Shown: positions 8,733 through 16,932 of the stretch, one piece after another
Position numbering within the stretch: the first letter of the stretch is position 1
How the letters are laid out: every line of letters starts with the position of its first letter
From: Sinomicrobium weinanense
Lineage (GTDB): Bacteria > Bacteroidota > Bacteroidia > Flavobacteriales > Flavobacteriaceae
DNA: 64,000 nt
Reading direction: 5' to 3'
Assembly: GCF_018863395.1 (NCBI RefSeq)
Contig: NZ_JAHKRR010000009.1
Location: 62,001-126,000 of the forward strand
Notes under the pieces: model-generated
Seen by the model: the letters and a program-made list of their open reading frames with translations, nothing else
What the model was told of the DNA's origin: nothing
The model's database searches: none
Made by a program: the position numbers and the translations under genes

Positions 8733-9416
8733 ATGATAAAAAGAATAGTAAAATTTACCGCAAAATGCATCTTCGGATTCGTACTCGTATCCTTTTTAAT
8801 AGTGCTCCTTCTAAAGTGGTGCCCGGTGTATATTACACCGCTCATGGCAATACGGAGTATAGAACAGAAACAAGAGGGGAGGAGCGTGGTGATAAAACAC
8901 GATTGGATCCCCTTAAAAAAAATATCCGAAAACCTGCAACTGGCCGTTATTTGCAGTGAAGATCAGAATTTTACAACACACAGTGGTTTTGACCTCAAAG
9001 CCATTGAAAAAGCATATGAGAACAATAAAAAGGGAAAACATTTAAGAGGTGCGAGCACCATAAGCCAGCAAACAGCGAAAAATGTGTTCCTCTGGCCGAA
9101 ACGAAGCTGGCTGCGAAAAGGGCTGGAAGCCTATTTTACGTTCCTGATAGAATTGTTATGGAGCAAGGAACGCATTCTCGAGGTATATCTTAATTCGGTA
9201 GAAATGGGCGATGGTATATACGGAGCAGAAGCAGCCGCTATACACTGGTTCAATATGCCTGCCGAAAGCCTGAATAAAAGACAGGCCGCAGCCATAGCCG
9301 CCATTTTGCCCAGCCCGCGAAATTATATAGCCAATCCGCCATCGGGCTATATCCAGGGAAGGATAAACTGGATCACCCGGCAGATGCGTTATTACGGAAG
9401 ACTGGAATTTCCTTAA
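8733..9416 (+). CDS. mtgA: Monofunctional peptidoglycan glycosyltransferase
   Basis: GT51 enzyme that polymerises lipid II into glycan strands at the outer face of the inner membrane. The ATG at 8733, 2 bases after the oxidoreductase stop, gives 227 residues: an N-terminal transmembrane anchor (about 10-29), then the GT51 domain. Catalytic Glu is in CSEDQNFTTHSGFD (E76). RGASTISQQTAKNVFL, RKGLEAYFTFLIE and KERILEVYLNSVEMG are the other conserved blocks. No transpeptidase domain follows, hence monofunctional. A candidate NamZ-type muramidase comes 26 bases downstream, so synthesis and recycling genes sit together. Confidence 0.93.
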   Translation: MIKRIVKFTAKCIFGFVLVSFLIVLLLKWCPVYITPLMAIRSIEQKQEGRSVVIKHDWIPLKKISENLQLAVICSEDQNFTTHSGFDLKAIEKAYENNKKGKHLRGASTISQQTAKNVFLWPKRSWLRKGLEAYFTFLIELLWSKERILEVYLNSVEMGDGIYGAEAAAIHWFNMPAESLNKRQAAAIAAILPSPRNYIANPPSGYIQGRINWITRQMRYYGRLEFP

Positions 9417-9442
9417 AATAAACAGATCAACAATCAAGGAGT

Positions 9443-10645
9443 ATGAAAAAAATAATAGTATTGCTAATTGCCTGTTTATCGATCGGTCACTCTTCATTCG
9501 GCCAGATCAGATATGCCAATGACCAGATAAAGACCGGTGCGGAACAGACCGAAAAATATCTCCCCCGCTTAAAAGGAAAAAGGGTTGCCATAGTAGCCAA
9601 CCCCACCAGCATAATCGGAAATACCCACCTGGTGGACAGTCTTTTAAAATTAAATATAAATGTTGTCAAAGTATTTGGCCTGGAGCATGGGTTTCGCGGA
9701 AATGCCAGCAACGGAACTCCGGTTAAGGACGAAATAGATCCTATGGGATTCCATATCATATCTTTATACGGAAAGAAGAGGAAACCTTCTGCAGAAGACC
9801 TTTCGGATGTAGACATCGTTATTTTTGATATACAGGATGTGGGATGCCGTTTTTATACCAACATCAATGCCATGCGCAATGTAATGGAATCCTGCGCCAG
9901 GAACAATAAAGAGTTCCTGATCCTGGACAGGCCCAACCCGAATGCCTATTTAGTGGACGGCCCCATACTCGATATGCGGTTAAAATCCGGTATAGGCCAG
10001 TTCCCTGTTCCGATTGCCCACGGACTGACAATGGCGGAATTTGCCCAAATGATCAATGGAGAACAATGGCTCCCAAACGGGTTAAAATGCAAATTATCCA
10101 TTGTCAAGGTAAAAAATTACAACCACGATATGCTGTATAAGCTACCGGTGAACCCGTCCCCGAACCTGAATACCGAGGCCAGTATCCTGCTTTATCCGTC
10201 TACTTGTCTCTTTGAGGGTGTTGCGCTTAATCATGGCAGGGGAACGGATTACCCGTTTACAGTAATCGGCGGCCCTAATCTGAAGGGCATATACTCCTTT
10301 TCTTTTACACCGGTAAGCAAGAAAGGAATGAGCGAAAGGCCACTGTATATGAATGAAGTCTGTTATGGTATAGACCTGCGAAATACTGATCTGAAGAAGT
10401 TGGTAAAAAGCAAAAAGATAGAATTGAAATGGATTATTGAACTCTATAAAAACCATCCTGATAAAGCACATTTTTTCGATCGCTCCATAAGTGACCAGAT
10501 CGGTAATATAGATTATTTGGCGGGTAATTACGAGTTCAGAAAACAAATCGAAAATGCTGTTCCTGAAAAAGAAATACGAAAGTCCTGGGAGGCAGGACTT
10601 GAAAAATATAAAGAAATGAGAAAGAATTACCTGCTTTATCCCTAG
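9443..10645 (+). CDS. DUF1343 protein, NamZ-like exo-beta-N-acetylmuramidase (GH171)
   Basis: 400 residues with a Sec signal peptide (MKKIIVLLIACLSIGHSSFG, probably cut before Q21), so periplasmic or exported. Conserved DUF1343 blocks are VANPTS, GLEHGFRG (E81-H82, active-site region in NamZ), DVDIVIFDIQDVGCRFYT, LDRPNP, LEGVALNHGRGTDYPF-like and a GGP motif. The characterised family member releases terminal N-acetylmuramic acid from peptidoglycan fragments, feeding muropeptide recycling, which many Bacteroidota rely on. Position directly after mtgA fits. Substrate is inferred from family. Confidence 0.85.
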   Translation: MKKIIVLLIACLSIGHSSFGQIRYANDQIKTGAEQTEKYLPRLKGKRVAIVANPTSIIGNTHLVDSLLKLNINVVKVFGLEHGFRGNASNGTPVKDEIDPMGFHIISLYGKKRKPSAEDLSDVDIVIFDIQDVGCRFYTNINAMRNVMESCARNNKEFLILDRPNPNAYLVDGPILDMRLKSGIGQFPVPIAHGLTMAEFAQMINGEQWLPNGLKCKLSIVKVKNYNHDMLYKLPVNPSPNLNTEASILLYPSTCLFEGVALNHGRGTDYPFTVIGGPNLKGIYSFSFTPVSKKGMSERPLYMNEVCYGIDLRNTDLKKLVKSKKIELKWIIELYKNHPDKAHFFDRSISDQIGNIDYLAGNYEFRKQIENAVPEKEIRKSWEAGLEKYKEMRKNYLLYP

Positions 10646-10684
10646 CAATTGAGGTGATTTGAACTCTTTTAAACGATCTGGGGT

Positions 10685-11143
10685 CTAAACAACGTTCAAG
10701 GCATCCCTTATCATGCCAATATGTGGGATGCCGTCTTCAAGATATTCCTCCCCGACCTGGACAAAACCGTGTTTTTCATAGAAACGGATCAGGTATTTCT
10801 GAGCGGATATTTTTATCCGGTACTCTTTAAAATGGTCCCCGATAGCCGCTATGGATGCTTTTATGATGTCGTGCCCGTAACCGTATTTCCGTTCTTCTTC
10901 CTTTACCACAACACGGCCTATACTGGCTTCGTCAAAATAACCGCCACCCGGGAACAGACGGGTATAAGCAACTACTTTTCCCTGCTTTTTACCGATAAGG
11001 TGAAGCGCTTTCCGGTCTTTTCCGTCGATATCCTGATATACACAATCCTGTTCCACTACAAAAACTTCCGATCGGAGTTGCAGCATATCATATAATTCCC
11101 CGGTAGTAAGTTCATCAAATGTCTTTATAAAAATAGAAAGCAT
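10685..11143 (-). CDS. GNAT acetyltransferase, ElaA-like
   Basis: 152 residues with the ElaA family start LRSEVFVVEQDCVYQDIDGKD, an acetyl-CoA binding region around GRVVVKEEERKYGYGHDI and FYEKHGFVQVGEEYLEDGIPHIGM at the C-terminus. Substrate of this family is not established. Transcribed towards the left, downstream of rpiB with a 52-base gap, possibly co-transcribed. Confidence 0.85.
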   Translation of the reverse strand: MLSIFIKTFDELTTGELYDMLQLRSEVFVVEQDCVYQDIDGKDRKALHLIGKKQGKVVAYTRLFPGGGYFDEASIGRVVVKEEERKYGYGHDIIKASIAAIGDHFKEYRIKISAQKYLIRFYEKHGFVQVGEEYLEDGIPHIGMIRDALNVV

Positions 11144-11195
11144 AAGAAAACTATAAACGATTATGTTCTACAAAACCAAATAAATAAAAGAGTTA

Positions 11196-11630
11196 TTAAC
11201 AAGATACCGGTATCTTGTTAATCCTGTTCTCATGCCTTCCGCCTTCGAACTTTGTATTCAAAAAGGTTTTCACCATATCCAGGGCCTGCGGAAGTGAAGT
11301 AAAGCGGGCAGGTATGCTCAAAATATTGGCATTGTTGTGTTCCCTGGCCAGCTGTGTTATTTCTTTGGTCCAGCACAGGGCTGCTCTTATTCCCTGGTGT
11401 TTGTTTGCAGTCATGGATGCCCCGTTTCCGCTGCCACAAATAATAATACCAAAATCTACCAAAGATTTTTCAACATCATCTGCCACAGGATGTACAAAAT
11501 CAGGGTAATCCACACTGGAACTCTCATTTGTCCCGTGGTTTATTACCTCTATGCCCATCTCTTCCAGGAGTTCTTTCACGGCAAATTTATATTCCGTGCC
11601 TGCGTGGTCGTTCCCTATGGATATTTTCAT
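11196..11630 (-). CDS. rpiB: Ribose-5-phosphate isomerase B
   Basis: Interconverts ribose 5-phosphate and ribulose 5-phosphate in the pentose phosphate pathway. 144 residues starting MKISIGNDHAGTEYK, with the active-site region GIIICGSGNGASMTANK (C65) and HNNANILSIPAR, all typical of the RpiB/LacAB fold. The promoter box lies 30 bases upstream, and beyond it is the AT-rich gap proposed as the replication origin. Confidence 0.93.
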   Translation of the reverse strand: MKISIGNDHAGTEYKFAVKELLEEMGIEVINHGTNESSSVDYPDFVHPVADDVEKSLVDFGIIICGSGNGASMTANKHQGIRAALCWTKEITQLAREHNNANILSIPARFTSLPQALDMVKTFLNTKFEGGRHENRINKIPVSC

Positions 11631-11659
11631 CGTATCAAATGTTTTATTATTACAGTATA

Positions 11660-11667
11660 CAAAGGTA
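11660..11667 (-). promoter_or_regulatory. -7 promoter box for rpiB
   Basis: The minus strand reads TACCTTTG, an exact TAnnTTTG match, 30 bases upstream of the rpiB ATG. No confident -33 element. Confidence 0.55.
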
Positions 11668-12024
11668 CTAAATAAGCTATCTTTATATCGAGGTCATTTA
11701 AACTTTTCTCACCAAAAGTACCCCGACAAGCTGACAAAAGCTCCCACAACTTTATCTATAAACACCCTTGTTAATTCAATTTTATAATTTATTAATTTTC
11801 AGTTCATTGTAATTTAACATAGATTGTTGATATTTATAGACTATTTAGGAATAAAATAATTTGCATATATCGATTTATATTGCAATACAATTTACATATG
11901 AAAGAATGCAAAGTAATTCTTTTAATTTTTCTTCCCCGGTTATTAAGTTTCAATAGTGGGTTATCAACAACTATTAACAACTCAACTTATCAAAAAGAAC
12001 ACACTGTTCACAGTTGTTGACAAC

Positions 12025-12038
12025 TGTTAATTACTTTA
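12025..12038 (+). repeat. 14-base direct repeat TGTTAATTACTTTA, copy 1
   Basis: Identical to 12219-12232; both copies flank the inverted repeat in the candidate origin. Confidence 0.7.
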
Positions 12039-12073
12039 TACTTCTCCGTATAAATTAATCCTTTACATCTTTA

Positions 12074-12161
12074 ATAGGCTGTTAATTTCCGGGGATATTT
12101 TTTAATAAACCCCAAAGTCAAGTTTTACCTTAAAATTTTACGCTACAAATTAACAGCCTAT
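12074..12161. repeat. 15-bp perfect inverted repeat in the candidate origin
   Basis: ATAGGCTGTTAATTT at 12074-12088 is matched by its exact reverse complement at 12147-12161, with 58 bases between. Each arm contains the TGTTAATT octamer. Without a T-run it is not a terminator; it may be a protein-binding arrangement. Confidence 0.7.
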
Positions 12162-12218
12162 AATAACCTCCAAAAAATATTTTTTTAAAAAAGAATTTAT
12201 AGTGATTATTATAAGTAT

Positions 12219-12232
12219 TGTTAATTACTTTA
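12219..12232 (+). repeat. 14-base direct repeat TGTTAATTACTTTA, copy 2
   Basis: Second copy of the repeat at 12025-12038, at the right edge of the A/T-only stretch. Confidence 0.7.
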
Positions 12233-12279
12233 GAAAAACCCTGGTGTGAAGAATGGGGAAATGGAAAAGTAAAACGAAA

Positions 12280-12316
12280 GTCAGGGGGCGTTTTCTTCAT
12301 ATGATAAAACCCTGAC
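12280..12316 (-). terminator. Intrinsic terminator of the DUF2007 gene
   Basis: On the minus strand GTCAGGG pairs with CCCTGAC (extended by GTTTT/AAAAC with a bulge), followed by a T-rich tract. It starts 13 bases after the DUF2007 stop and would insulate the candidate origin from that gene. Confidence 0.6.
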
Positions 12317-12328
12317 AGTCTCTTAATA

Positions 12329-12568
12329 TCAGACGATGCGCAGAGAATTGTTATTGTCCAGTTTTTTCAGGATAGCGATAACAGCTTCGGCGTCTTCACG
12401 GTGAACTTTGAGTTTTATACCGCCGAGGGCATTAGAGTAGAAAGGCGTGATGTTAACTATGGTCTCGTTCTCAAAAACGTGCGGAATACCCTCTTCATCA
12501 AGAAGGTGCTGCAGTATTGTATATTCGTGCGGGTAAGTAAAGATCGCTACCACTACAAAATCTTCCAT
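12329..12568 (-). CDS. DUF2007 domain protein
   Basis: 79 residues forming one small alpha/beta domain: FTYPHEYTILQHLLDEEGIPHVFENE, then GGIKLKVHREDAEAVIAILKK. DUF2007 is a PII-like/ACT-like fold annotated as putative signal transducing; its ligand and partners are not known. No membrane segment. Convergent with nothing; a small minus-strand gene lies just upstream. Confidence 0.8.
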   Translation of the reverse strand: MEDFVVVAIFTYPHEYTILQHLLDEEGIPHVFENETIVNITPFYSNALGGIKLKVHREDAEAVIAILKKLDNNNSLRIV

Positions 12569-12623
12569 ACAAAACCATTTGTCGGTTAATCTTTATAAAA
12601 TTAAAAAAATAGACGGATATTTG

Positions 12624-12785
12624 CTAAAATATTTTAGTGTAGTAAGCTGGGATTTCCCGGGTAACAGGTACTTCCTTTACAGCTCCTTTTTCATCCAGGG
12701 AACGGTCGATATAGTGCATAAAAGACAGTACACCCGTGATGAGGATGAGTATAAAAACAGCTATTATTTTGTAAACTTTTCTCAA
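12624..12785 (-). CDS. Possible small single-pass membrane protein (53 aa, TTG start)
   Basis: The minus strand reads a 53-codon frame from TTG at 12785 to TAG at 12624. The product begins with a basic stretch (LRKVYK), then an uninterrupted hydrophobic helix (IIAVFILILITGVLSFM), then a polar tail rich in K, E and R. This is a classic membrane-anchor pattern and more protein-like than the overlapping plus-strand frame. No ATG is available, and no ribosome site is visible, so it is moderate at best. No family recognised. It lies upstream of DUF2007 on the same strand. Confidence 0.45.
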   Translation of the reverse strand: MRKVYKIIAVFILILITGVLSFMHYIDRSLDEKGAVKEVPVTREIPAYYTKIF

Positions 12786-12922
12786 AAGTCTGTGGCTTTT
12801 ACTTATATAGACGAAGATATGGACGAATTGTTACACTGATTTTAATATAATTTTAACTTTCCTTTTCCTGGGAACTACTTCAATTATTATTCGTATTTTT
12901 CAGCTTTAATAGAAACGATTAT

Positions 12923-15118
12923 ATGTCAAGAAAGAAAAAACGTACAGAAAAACAGAAAAAGAGTGAAATTACGAAAGGCATTTTTTCTGTACTGGAGAAA
13001 GATCCTAAATCATCTTTTAATTATAAACAAATAGCTTCCAAACTGGGTATAACCGATACGAACGGGAGAAACCTGCTTATAAAAAGACTGGGAGAATTAA
13101 AACAAAAGAAAAAGATAGAAGAAGTGGAACGCGGCAGGTACCGCGTTATACCTTCACTGAACTATTTTACCGGAACCGTGGATATTACGGGCAGGGGAAA
13201 TGCTTACGTGATATGCGACGACCTGGATAATGATGTGTTTGTACCTTCAAACCTGTTGAACAAAGCCCTGCACGGCGACGAAGTGGAGGTTTATGTCTTC
13301 CCCAGGCGGCGAAGGAACGGTAAAAAGTTGGAAGGAGAGGTCACCAGGGTCATTTCCAGGAAGAAAACAGCTTTTGTCGGGATCGTACAGATGCAGAAAA
13401 ACTTCGCTTTTGTATTGCCTACCGATTTCCGTATGTATACCGATATTTTTGTGGCTAAAAACAAGATCAACGATGCGGAAAACGGGGATAAGGTCCTGGT
13501 GGAGATCACAGAATGGCCGGATAAAGCCGATTCACCTTACGGAAGGATCGTGGAGGTCTTCGGAAAACCAGGCGAACACGATACGGAGATCCACGCTATT
13601 CTGGCAGAATACGGACTTCCCTATACCTTCCCGGAAGAAGTAGAACACTTTGCCAATCAGCTCGATACCTCCATTACTCCAGAGGAAATCAAAAAACGCC
13701 GTGATATGCGCGATGTGCTCACCTTTACCATCGACCCTAAGGATGCGAAGGATTTTGATGATGCATTGTCATTCCGGGTACTGGACAACGGCAATTATGA
13801 GGTAGGTATACACATAGCCGACGTATCCCATTATGTGGTTCCCGGAAGTATGCTCGACGAAGAAGCGTATAACAGGGCCACTTCTGTTTACCTGGTGGAC
13901 CGGGTGGTGCCCATGCTGCCCGAAATACTTTCCAACAATGCCTGTTCCCTGCGTCCTAACGAAGAGAAATACACGTTTTCCGCGGTTTTTGAAATAAATG
14001 AAAAGGCCGAGGTTTTAAAGCAATGGTTCGGACGTACCGTTACTTATTCCGATCGCAGGTTTGCCTATGAAGAAGCACAGGCTATGCTGGAGAGCGAAAG
14101 CAATGAAGTACCGAAGGAGGTATCGCTTACAGGCAAGGCATACAAGGTGGAGCAGGAAGTTGCAGATGCCGTACTTATCCTGAACAAACTGGCTAAAATA
14201 ATGCGGACCAAACGGATGAGTATGGGAGCCATATCATTTGACAAGGTTGAAGTGAAATTTAATCTGGACGAAGCGTATGTCCCTACCGGGGTTTATTTCA
14301 AGGAAGCGAAGGACGCCAATAAGCTGATAGAAGAATTTATGTTGCTTGCCAATCGGAAAGTAGCAGAGTTTATCGGCAGGAAAAAACCGGAAAAGACATT
14401 CGTCTACCGGGTACACGACGACCCTGATGAGGAAAAATTAATGCAGTTACAGGGTGTTATTTCCAAGTTTGGATACTCCCTTGACATGAAGAGCAAAAAA
14501 ACCATTACAAGTTCTCTGAACAGCTTATTGGAAGAAGTACAGGGCAGGAAAGAACAAAACCTGGTCGATACCCTGGCCATCAGAACCATGAGCAAAGCAG
14601 AATACACTACGCACAACATTGGCCATTACGGGCTGGCATTTGATTATTACACCCACTTCACTTCACCGATACGAAGGTACCCCGATGTCATGGTACACCG
14701 CCTGTTGCAGCAATATCTCGACGGTGGTGATTCTGCAAAAGAAGAAGAGTACGAAGAGCGGTGCCGCCATTCGTCCAATATGGAAAACCTTGCTGTCAAT
14801 GCAGAAAGGAGTTCTATAAAATATATGCAGATCAAGTTTATGGAAGATCGCAGGGACCAGGAATTTGTAGGCGTGATCTCCGGTGTTACCGAGTGGGGTA
14901 TCTATGTGGAGATCATCGAGAACAAATGTGAAGGGATGATACGGATCAGGGATATCCGGGACGATTATTATGTCTTTGATGAAAAACAATATGCCCTGGT
15001 CGGGGAAGTTACCAAAAACATGTATCAGCTCGGTGATGAGGTCGTGGTAAAAGTAAAGAGTACCGACCCTATAAAGAGGCATCTGGACTTTGAATTGCTC
15101 GGAAAAGCGGAAGAATAG
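12923..15118 (+). CDS. rnr: Ribonuclease R
   Basis: Processive 3'-5' exoribonuclease that degrades structured RNA. 731 residues: basic N-terminus, winged helix (about 15-75), cold-shock/OB domains with GTVDITGRGNAYVICDD and GIVQMQKNFAFVLPTD, the RNB catalytic domain with DPKDAKDFDDALSF (metal-binding aspartates, about 271-281) and HIADVSHYV, SPIRRYPDVMVHRLL, and a C-terminal S1 domain (about 640-725, FVGVISGVTEWGIYVEI). Complete and of normal length. Upstream 80 bases are AT-rich with no exact promoter box. Confidence 0.97.
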   Translation: MSRKKKRTEKQKKSEITKGIFSVLEKDPKSSFNYKQIASKLGITDTNGRNLLIKRLGELKQKKKIEEVERGRYRVIPSLNYFTGTVDITGRGNAYVICDDLDNDVFVPSNLLNKALHGDEVEVYVFPRRRRNGKKLEGEVTRVISRKKTAFVGIVQMQKNFAFVLPTDFRMYTDIFVAKNKINDAENGDKVLVEITEWPDKADSPYGRIVEVFGKPGEHDTEIHAILAEYGLPYTFPEEVEHFANQLDTSITPEEIKKRRDMRDVLTFTIDPKDAKDFDDALSFRVLDNGNYEVGIHIADVSHYVVPGSMLDEEAYNRATSVYLVDRVVPMLPEILSNNACSLRPNEEKYTFSAVFEINEKAEVLKQWFGRTVTYSDRRFAYEEAQAMLESESNEVPKEVSLTGKAYKVEQEVADAVLILNKLAKIMRTKRMSMGAISFDKVEVKFNLDEAYVPTGVYFKEAKDANKLIEEFMLLANRKVAEFIGRKKPEKTFVYRVHDDPDEEKLMQLQGVISKFGYSLDMKSKKTITSSLNSLLEEVQGRKEQNLVDTLAIRTMSKAEYTTHNIGHYGLAFDYYTHFTSPIRRYPDVMVHRLLQQYLDGGDSAKEEEYEERCRHSSNMENLAVNAERSSIKYMQIKFMEDRRDQEFVGVISGVTEWGIYVEIIENKCEGMIRIRDIRDDYYVFDEKQYALVGEVTKNMYQLGDEVVVKVKSTDPIKRHLDFELLGKAEE

Positions 15119-15152
15119 CGGGTTTTGGAATACTTATTGTTTATGAATGCAT

Positions 15153-15160
15153 TAATTTTG
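15153..15160 (+). promoter_or_regulatory. -7 promoter box for the DUF2807 gene
   Basis: TAATTTTG fits TAnnTTTG and lies 32 bases before the preferred ATG at 15185 (24 before the alternative at 15176). Confidence 0.5.
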
Positions 15161-15184
15161 TATCACAATTAAAAAATGAATGCT

Positions 15185-15859
15185 ATGAAGCGGGTATGTT
15201 TTCTTGTTTTGGTTTTTGTAACTGCTACCGGTTTTTCCCAGGAAAAGATCACAAAGGAAACCGGTAAATTCGATGTGGTAAAGGTTTTTGACGGTATTTC
15301 TGCCCAACTTATACCTTCTGACGAAAACAAGGTCATTGTTTCCGGGGAAGATGCTTCCGAGGTAGAGGTGGTCAATAATAACGGTAACCTGAAGATACGG
15401 ATGAAACTGAAAAAGACCTTCAACGGTCACAAAACCTATGCGGAAATACATTTTAAACAGAAACTGAGTGTTATAGACGTCAATGAAAATGCCTTTATTT
15501 CCTCGCCGAAAACCTTTAAACAGATCAACCTGGAACTCAAGGCACAGGAAGGCGGGGAGATCGATATTACTGTAGACCTTGAAAAGCTGAATACAAAGGT
15601 CACTACCGGCGGGATACTGGATGTAAAAGGAACTGCCAAGAACCAGGATACACATATCAGTACAGGCGGACAATATGAAGGGGACAAGTTAAAAACAGAA
15701 CAAACCACGGTAAAGGTCAATGCCGGGGGAAGGGCTTATATCAATGCTTCGGAATATGTAGAAGCCAAAGTGAGGGCAGGAGGTACGATCAGGATATACG
15801 GCAATCCCAAAGTCATAGACAAGCAGACCTTTCTCGGCGGAAAGATCGTGGAACAATAA
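15185..15859 (+). CDS. Secreted head-GIN domain protein (DUF2807)
   Basis: 224 residues from the ATG at 15185; a second ATG three codons earlier is equally possible. The signal peptide MKRVCFLVLVFVTATGFS is followed by Q, a common Bacteroidota cleavage pattern. The rest is a beta-helix of short repeats with glycine turns (ENAFISS, AQEGGEIDI, TTGGILDVKG, STGGQYEG, NAGGRAYI, RAGGTIRIYGNPK), the hallmark of the putative autotransporter adhesin head domain. Function is unknown; secretion to the periplasm or surface is inferred. Confidence 0.8.
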   Translation: MKRVCFLVLVFVTATGFSQEKITKETGKFDVVKVFDGISAQLIPSDENKVIVSGEDASEVEVVNNNGNLKIRMKLKKTFNGHKTYAEIHFKQKLSVIDVNENAFISSPKTFKQINLELKAQEGGEIDITVDLEKLNTKVTTGGILDVKGTAKNQDTHISTGGQYEGDKLKTEQTTVKVNAGGRAYINASEYVEAKVRAGGTIRIYGNPKVIDKQTFLGGKIVEQ

Positions 15860-15871
15860 AATATTGTTTTG

Positions 15872-16555
15872 ATGACGGAGGATATACTCGCGGCAATACC
15901 CTGGGGAATATTACTGGCCTTTACCATAGGTCCTGTGTTTTTCGTACTCCTGGAAACCAGCGCGCTCAAGGGGTTCAGGGCCGGGATATCTTTTGATCTC
16001 GGCGTGGTTACCAGCGATATTTTCTTTATTCTCATAGCTTATTTCAGTACCAGTCAGATCCTGGAAAAACTCAAGGACGACCCTGCACTTTTTATTTTCG
16101 GAGGTGCCCTGCTGTTGTGTTACGGGATCATTTCGTTTATAAAGATCAAAAGGGATTTTAAGAAAAATGGGGACAATATGGAAGATTTTGTCATCCCGAA
16201 AAAGAACTATATCGCTCTTTATATCAAAGGTTTTCTGCTTAATTTTATCAACATTGGAGTACTTGGGTTCTGGCTTGGGATCATTATTGTTTTCGGGCCT
16301 AAGCTGGATATGGAACCCAACAGGATCACCACCTTTTTCGGGACGATCATCGTCGTTTATCTCTTTATTGATTGTATAAAGATCCTGCTTGCCAAACAAC
16401 TGAGGGGAAAACTCACACCCTGGCGTATATACAGAGTAAAACGCGTTATAAGCGTGGTGCTGATGGTATTTGGCATTGCCCTGGTGATCCAGGGATTGTT
16501 TCCCAGCGAAAAAGAAAAGATCAAGGAGGCCATAGAAGATATCCGCAGCAAGTAA
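15872..16555 (+). CDS. LysE-type amino-acid exporter
   Basis: 227 residues, five to six transmembrane helices. The N-terminal IPWGILLAFTIGPVFFVLLETSALKGFRAG carries the LysE/RhtB family GP motif, and DLGVVTSDIFFILIAYF is the second conserved helix. A basic cytoplasmic linker (KIKRDFKKNGDN) sits mid-protein, and the C-terminus is a charged helix. Starts 12 bases after the DUF2807 stop, so probably co-transcribed. The transported compound is unknown. Confidence 0.85.
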   Translation: MTEDILAAIPWGILLAFTIGPVFFVLLETSALKGFRAGISFDLGVVTSDIFFILIAYFSTSQILEKLKDDPALFIFGGALLLCYGIISFIKIKRDFKKNGDNMEDFVIPKKNYIALYIKGFLLNFINIGVLGFWLGIIIVFGPKLDMEPNRITTFFGTIIVVYLFIDCIKILLAKQLRGKLTPWRIYRVKRVISVVLMVFGIALVIQGLFPSEKEKIKEAIEDIRSK

Positions 16556-16585
16556 GTAACAAAGCGGTTTTTTGGGTTGAACGTT

Positions 16586-16613
16586 GTTGAGACGCACGGC
16601 CGTGCGTCTCAAC
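16586..16613. repeat. 28-base perfect palindrome
   Basis: A 28-base perfect palindrome with the core GACGCACGGCCGTGCGTC lies 30 bases after the LysE stop. No loop, and no T-run follows. It may be a short mobile palindrome or act as a stem that protects the mRNA end; its GC-rich composition differs from the surroundings. Confidence 0.8.
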
Positions 16614-16633
16614 GAGGTCCGTGGAAGACCGCA

Positions 16634-16666
16634 TAAAAAAAGCACCCTGTTTACGGAGGATGCTTT
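16634..16666 (-). terminator. Intrinsic terminator of tRNA-Cys
   Basis: On the minus strand AAAGCATCC pairs with GGGTGCTTT (one G-T pair) around a 10-base loop and ends in seven T residues, just after the tRNA 3' end. Confidence 0.8.
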
Positions 16667-16673
16667 AAAGAAG

Positions 16674-16744
16674 AGGCACCGAGCGGATTCGAACCGCTGT
16701 ACAAGGTTTTGCAGACCTCTGCCTAGCCACTCGGCCACGGTGCC
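16674..16744 (-). tRNA. tRNA-Cys (anticodon GCA)
   Basis: Minus-strand cloverleaf: acceptor stem GGCACCG/CGGTGCC, D-arm region GCCGAGTGGCTAGGC, anticodon loop CTGCAAA with GCA, and T-arm GCGGTTCGAATCCGC. The discriminator base is U, as tRNA-Cys requires. CCA is not encoded. It has its own promoter and terminator, so it is a single-gene unit. Confidence 0.97.
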
Positions 16745-16757
16745 ATACTTACGGACG

Positions 16758-16788
16758 GCAAATCTACTAATTTATTTTTTAAAACAAA
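16758..16788 (-). promoter_or_regulatory. Full consensus promoter of tRNA-Cys
   Basis: The minus strand reads TTTG, 18 bases, TAGATTTGC: a complete Bacteroidota -33/-7 promoter, 14 bases upstream of the tRNA. It is the best promoter in the window and calibrates the other -7 boxes. Confidence 0.85.
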
Positions 16789-16932
16789 TAAATTCTTCCG
16801 GGGAATTCCGGGATGAATGTAGCTTAATTTTGAGTATTCGGGTGTTCGGGTATTCGAGTATAAGAATGGGACATTAACAACCAGTATAATGAAAATCCAA
16901 ACCTTAAACCTCGAACCTGCAACCCTGGAATA

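Larger units (their letters stand above)
11668..12300. other. Candidate chromosomal replication origin (oriC)
   Basis: A gene-free, strongly AT-rich gap of about 0.63 kb. DnaA-box-like 9-mers (compared with TTATCCACA) are TTATCAACA at 11961-11969 (8 of 9), TTGTCAACA on the minus strand at 12015-12023 (7 of 9), ATATCAACA on the minus strand at 11825-11833 (7 of 9), TTATCTATA at 11752-11760 (7 of 9) and TTATCAAAA at 11987-11995. The octamer TGTTAATT occurs at 11769, 12025, 12080 and 12219 and reversed at 12148. A 63-base run of nearly pure A/T near 12171-12233 could be the unwinding element. Sampled plus-strand genes to the left are richer in C than G (60 bases from 3301: 21 C, 12 G), and those to the right richer in G (60 bases from 27001: 18 G, 9 C), as expected at an origin. 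dnaA is not adjacent. This is inference. Confidence 0.6.

Noticed and set aside
12579-12839. Plus-strand 86-codon frame opposite the DUF2007 upstream region
   Set aside because: No family traits, and the minus-strand frame in the same place has a clearer protein pattern (basic start, hydrophobic helix).
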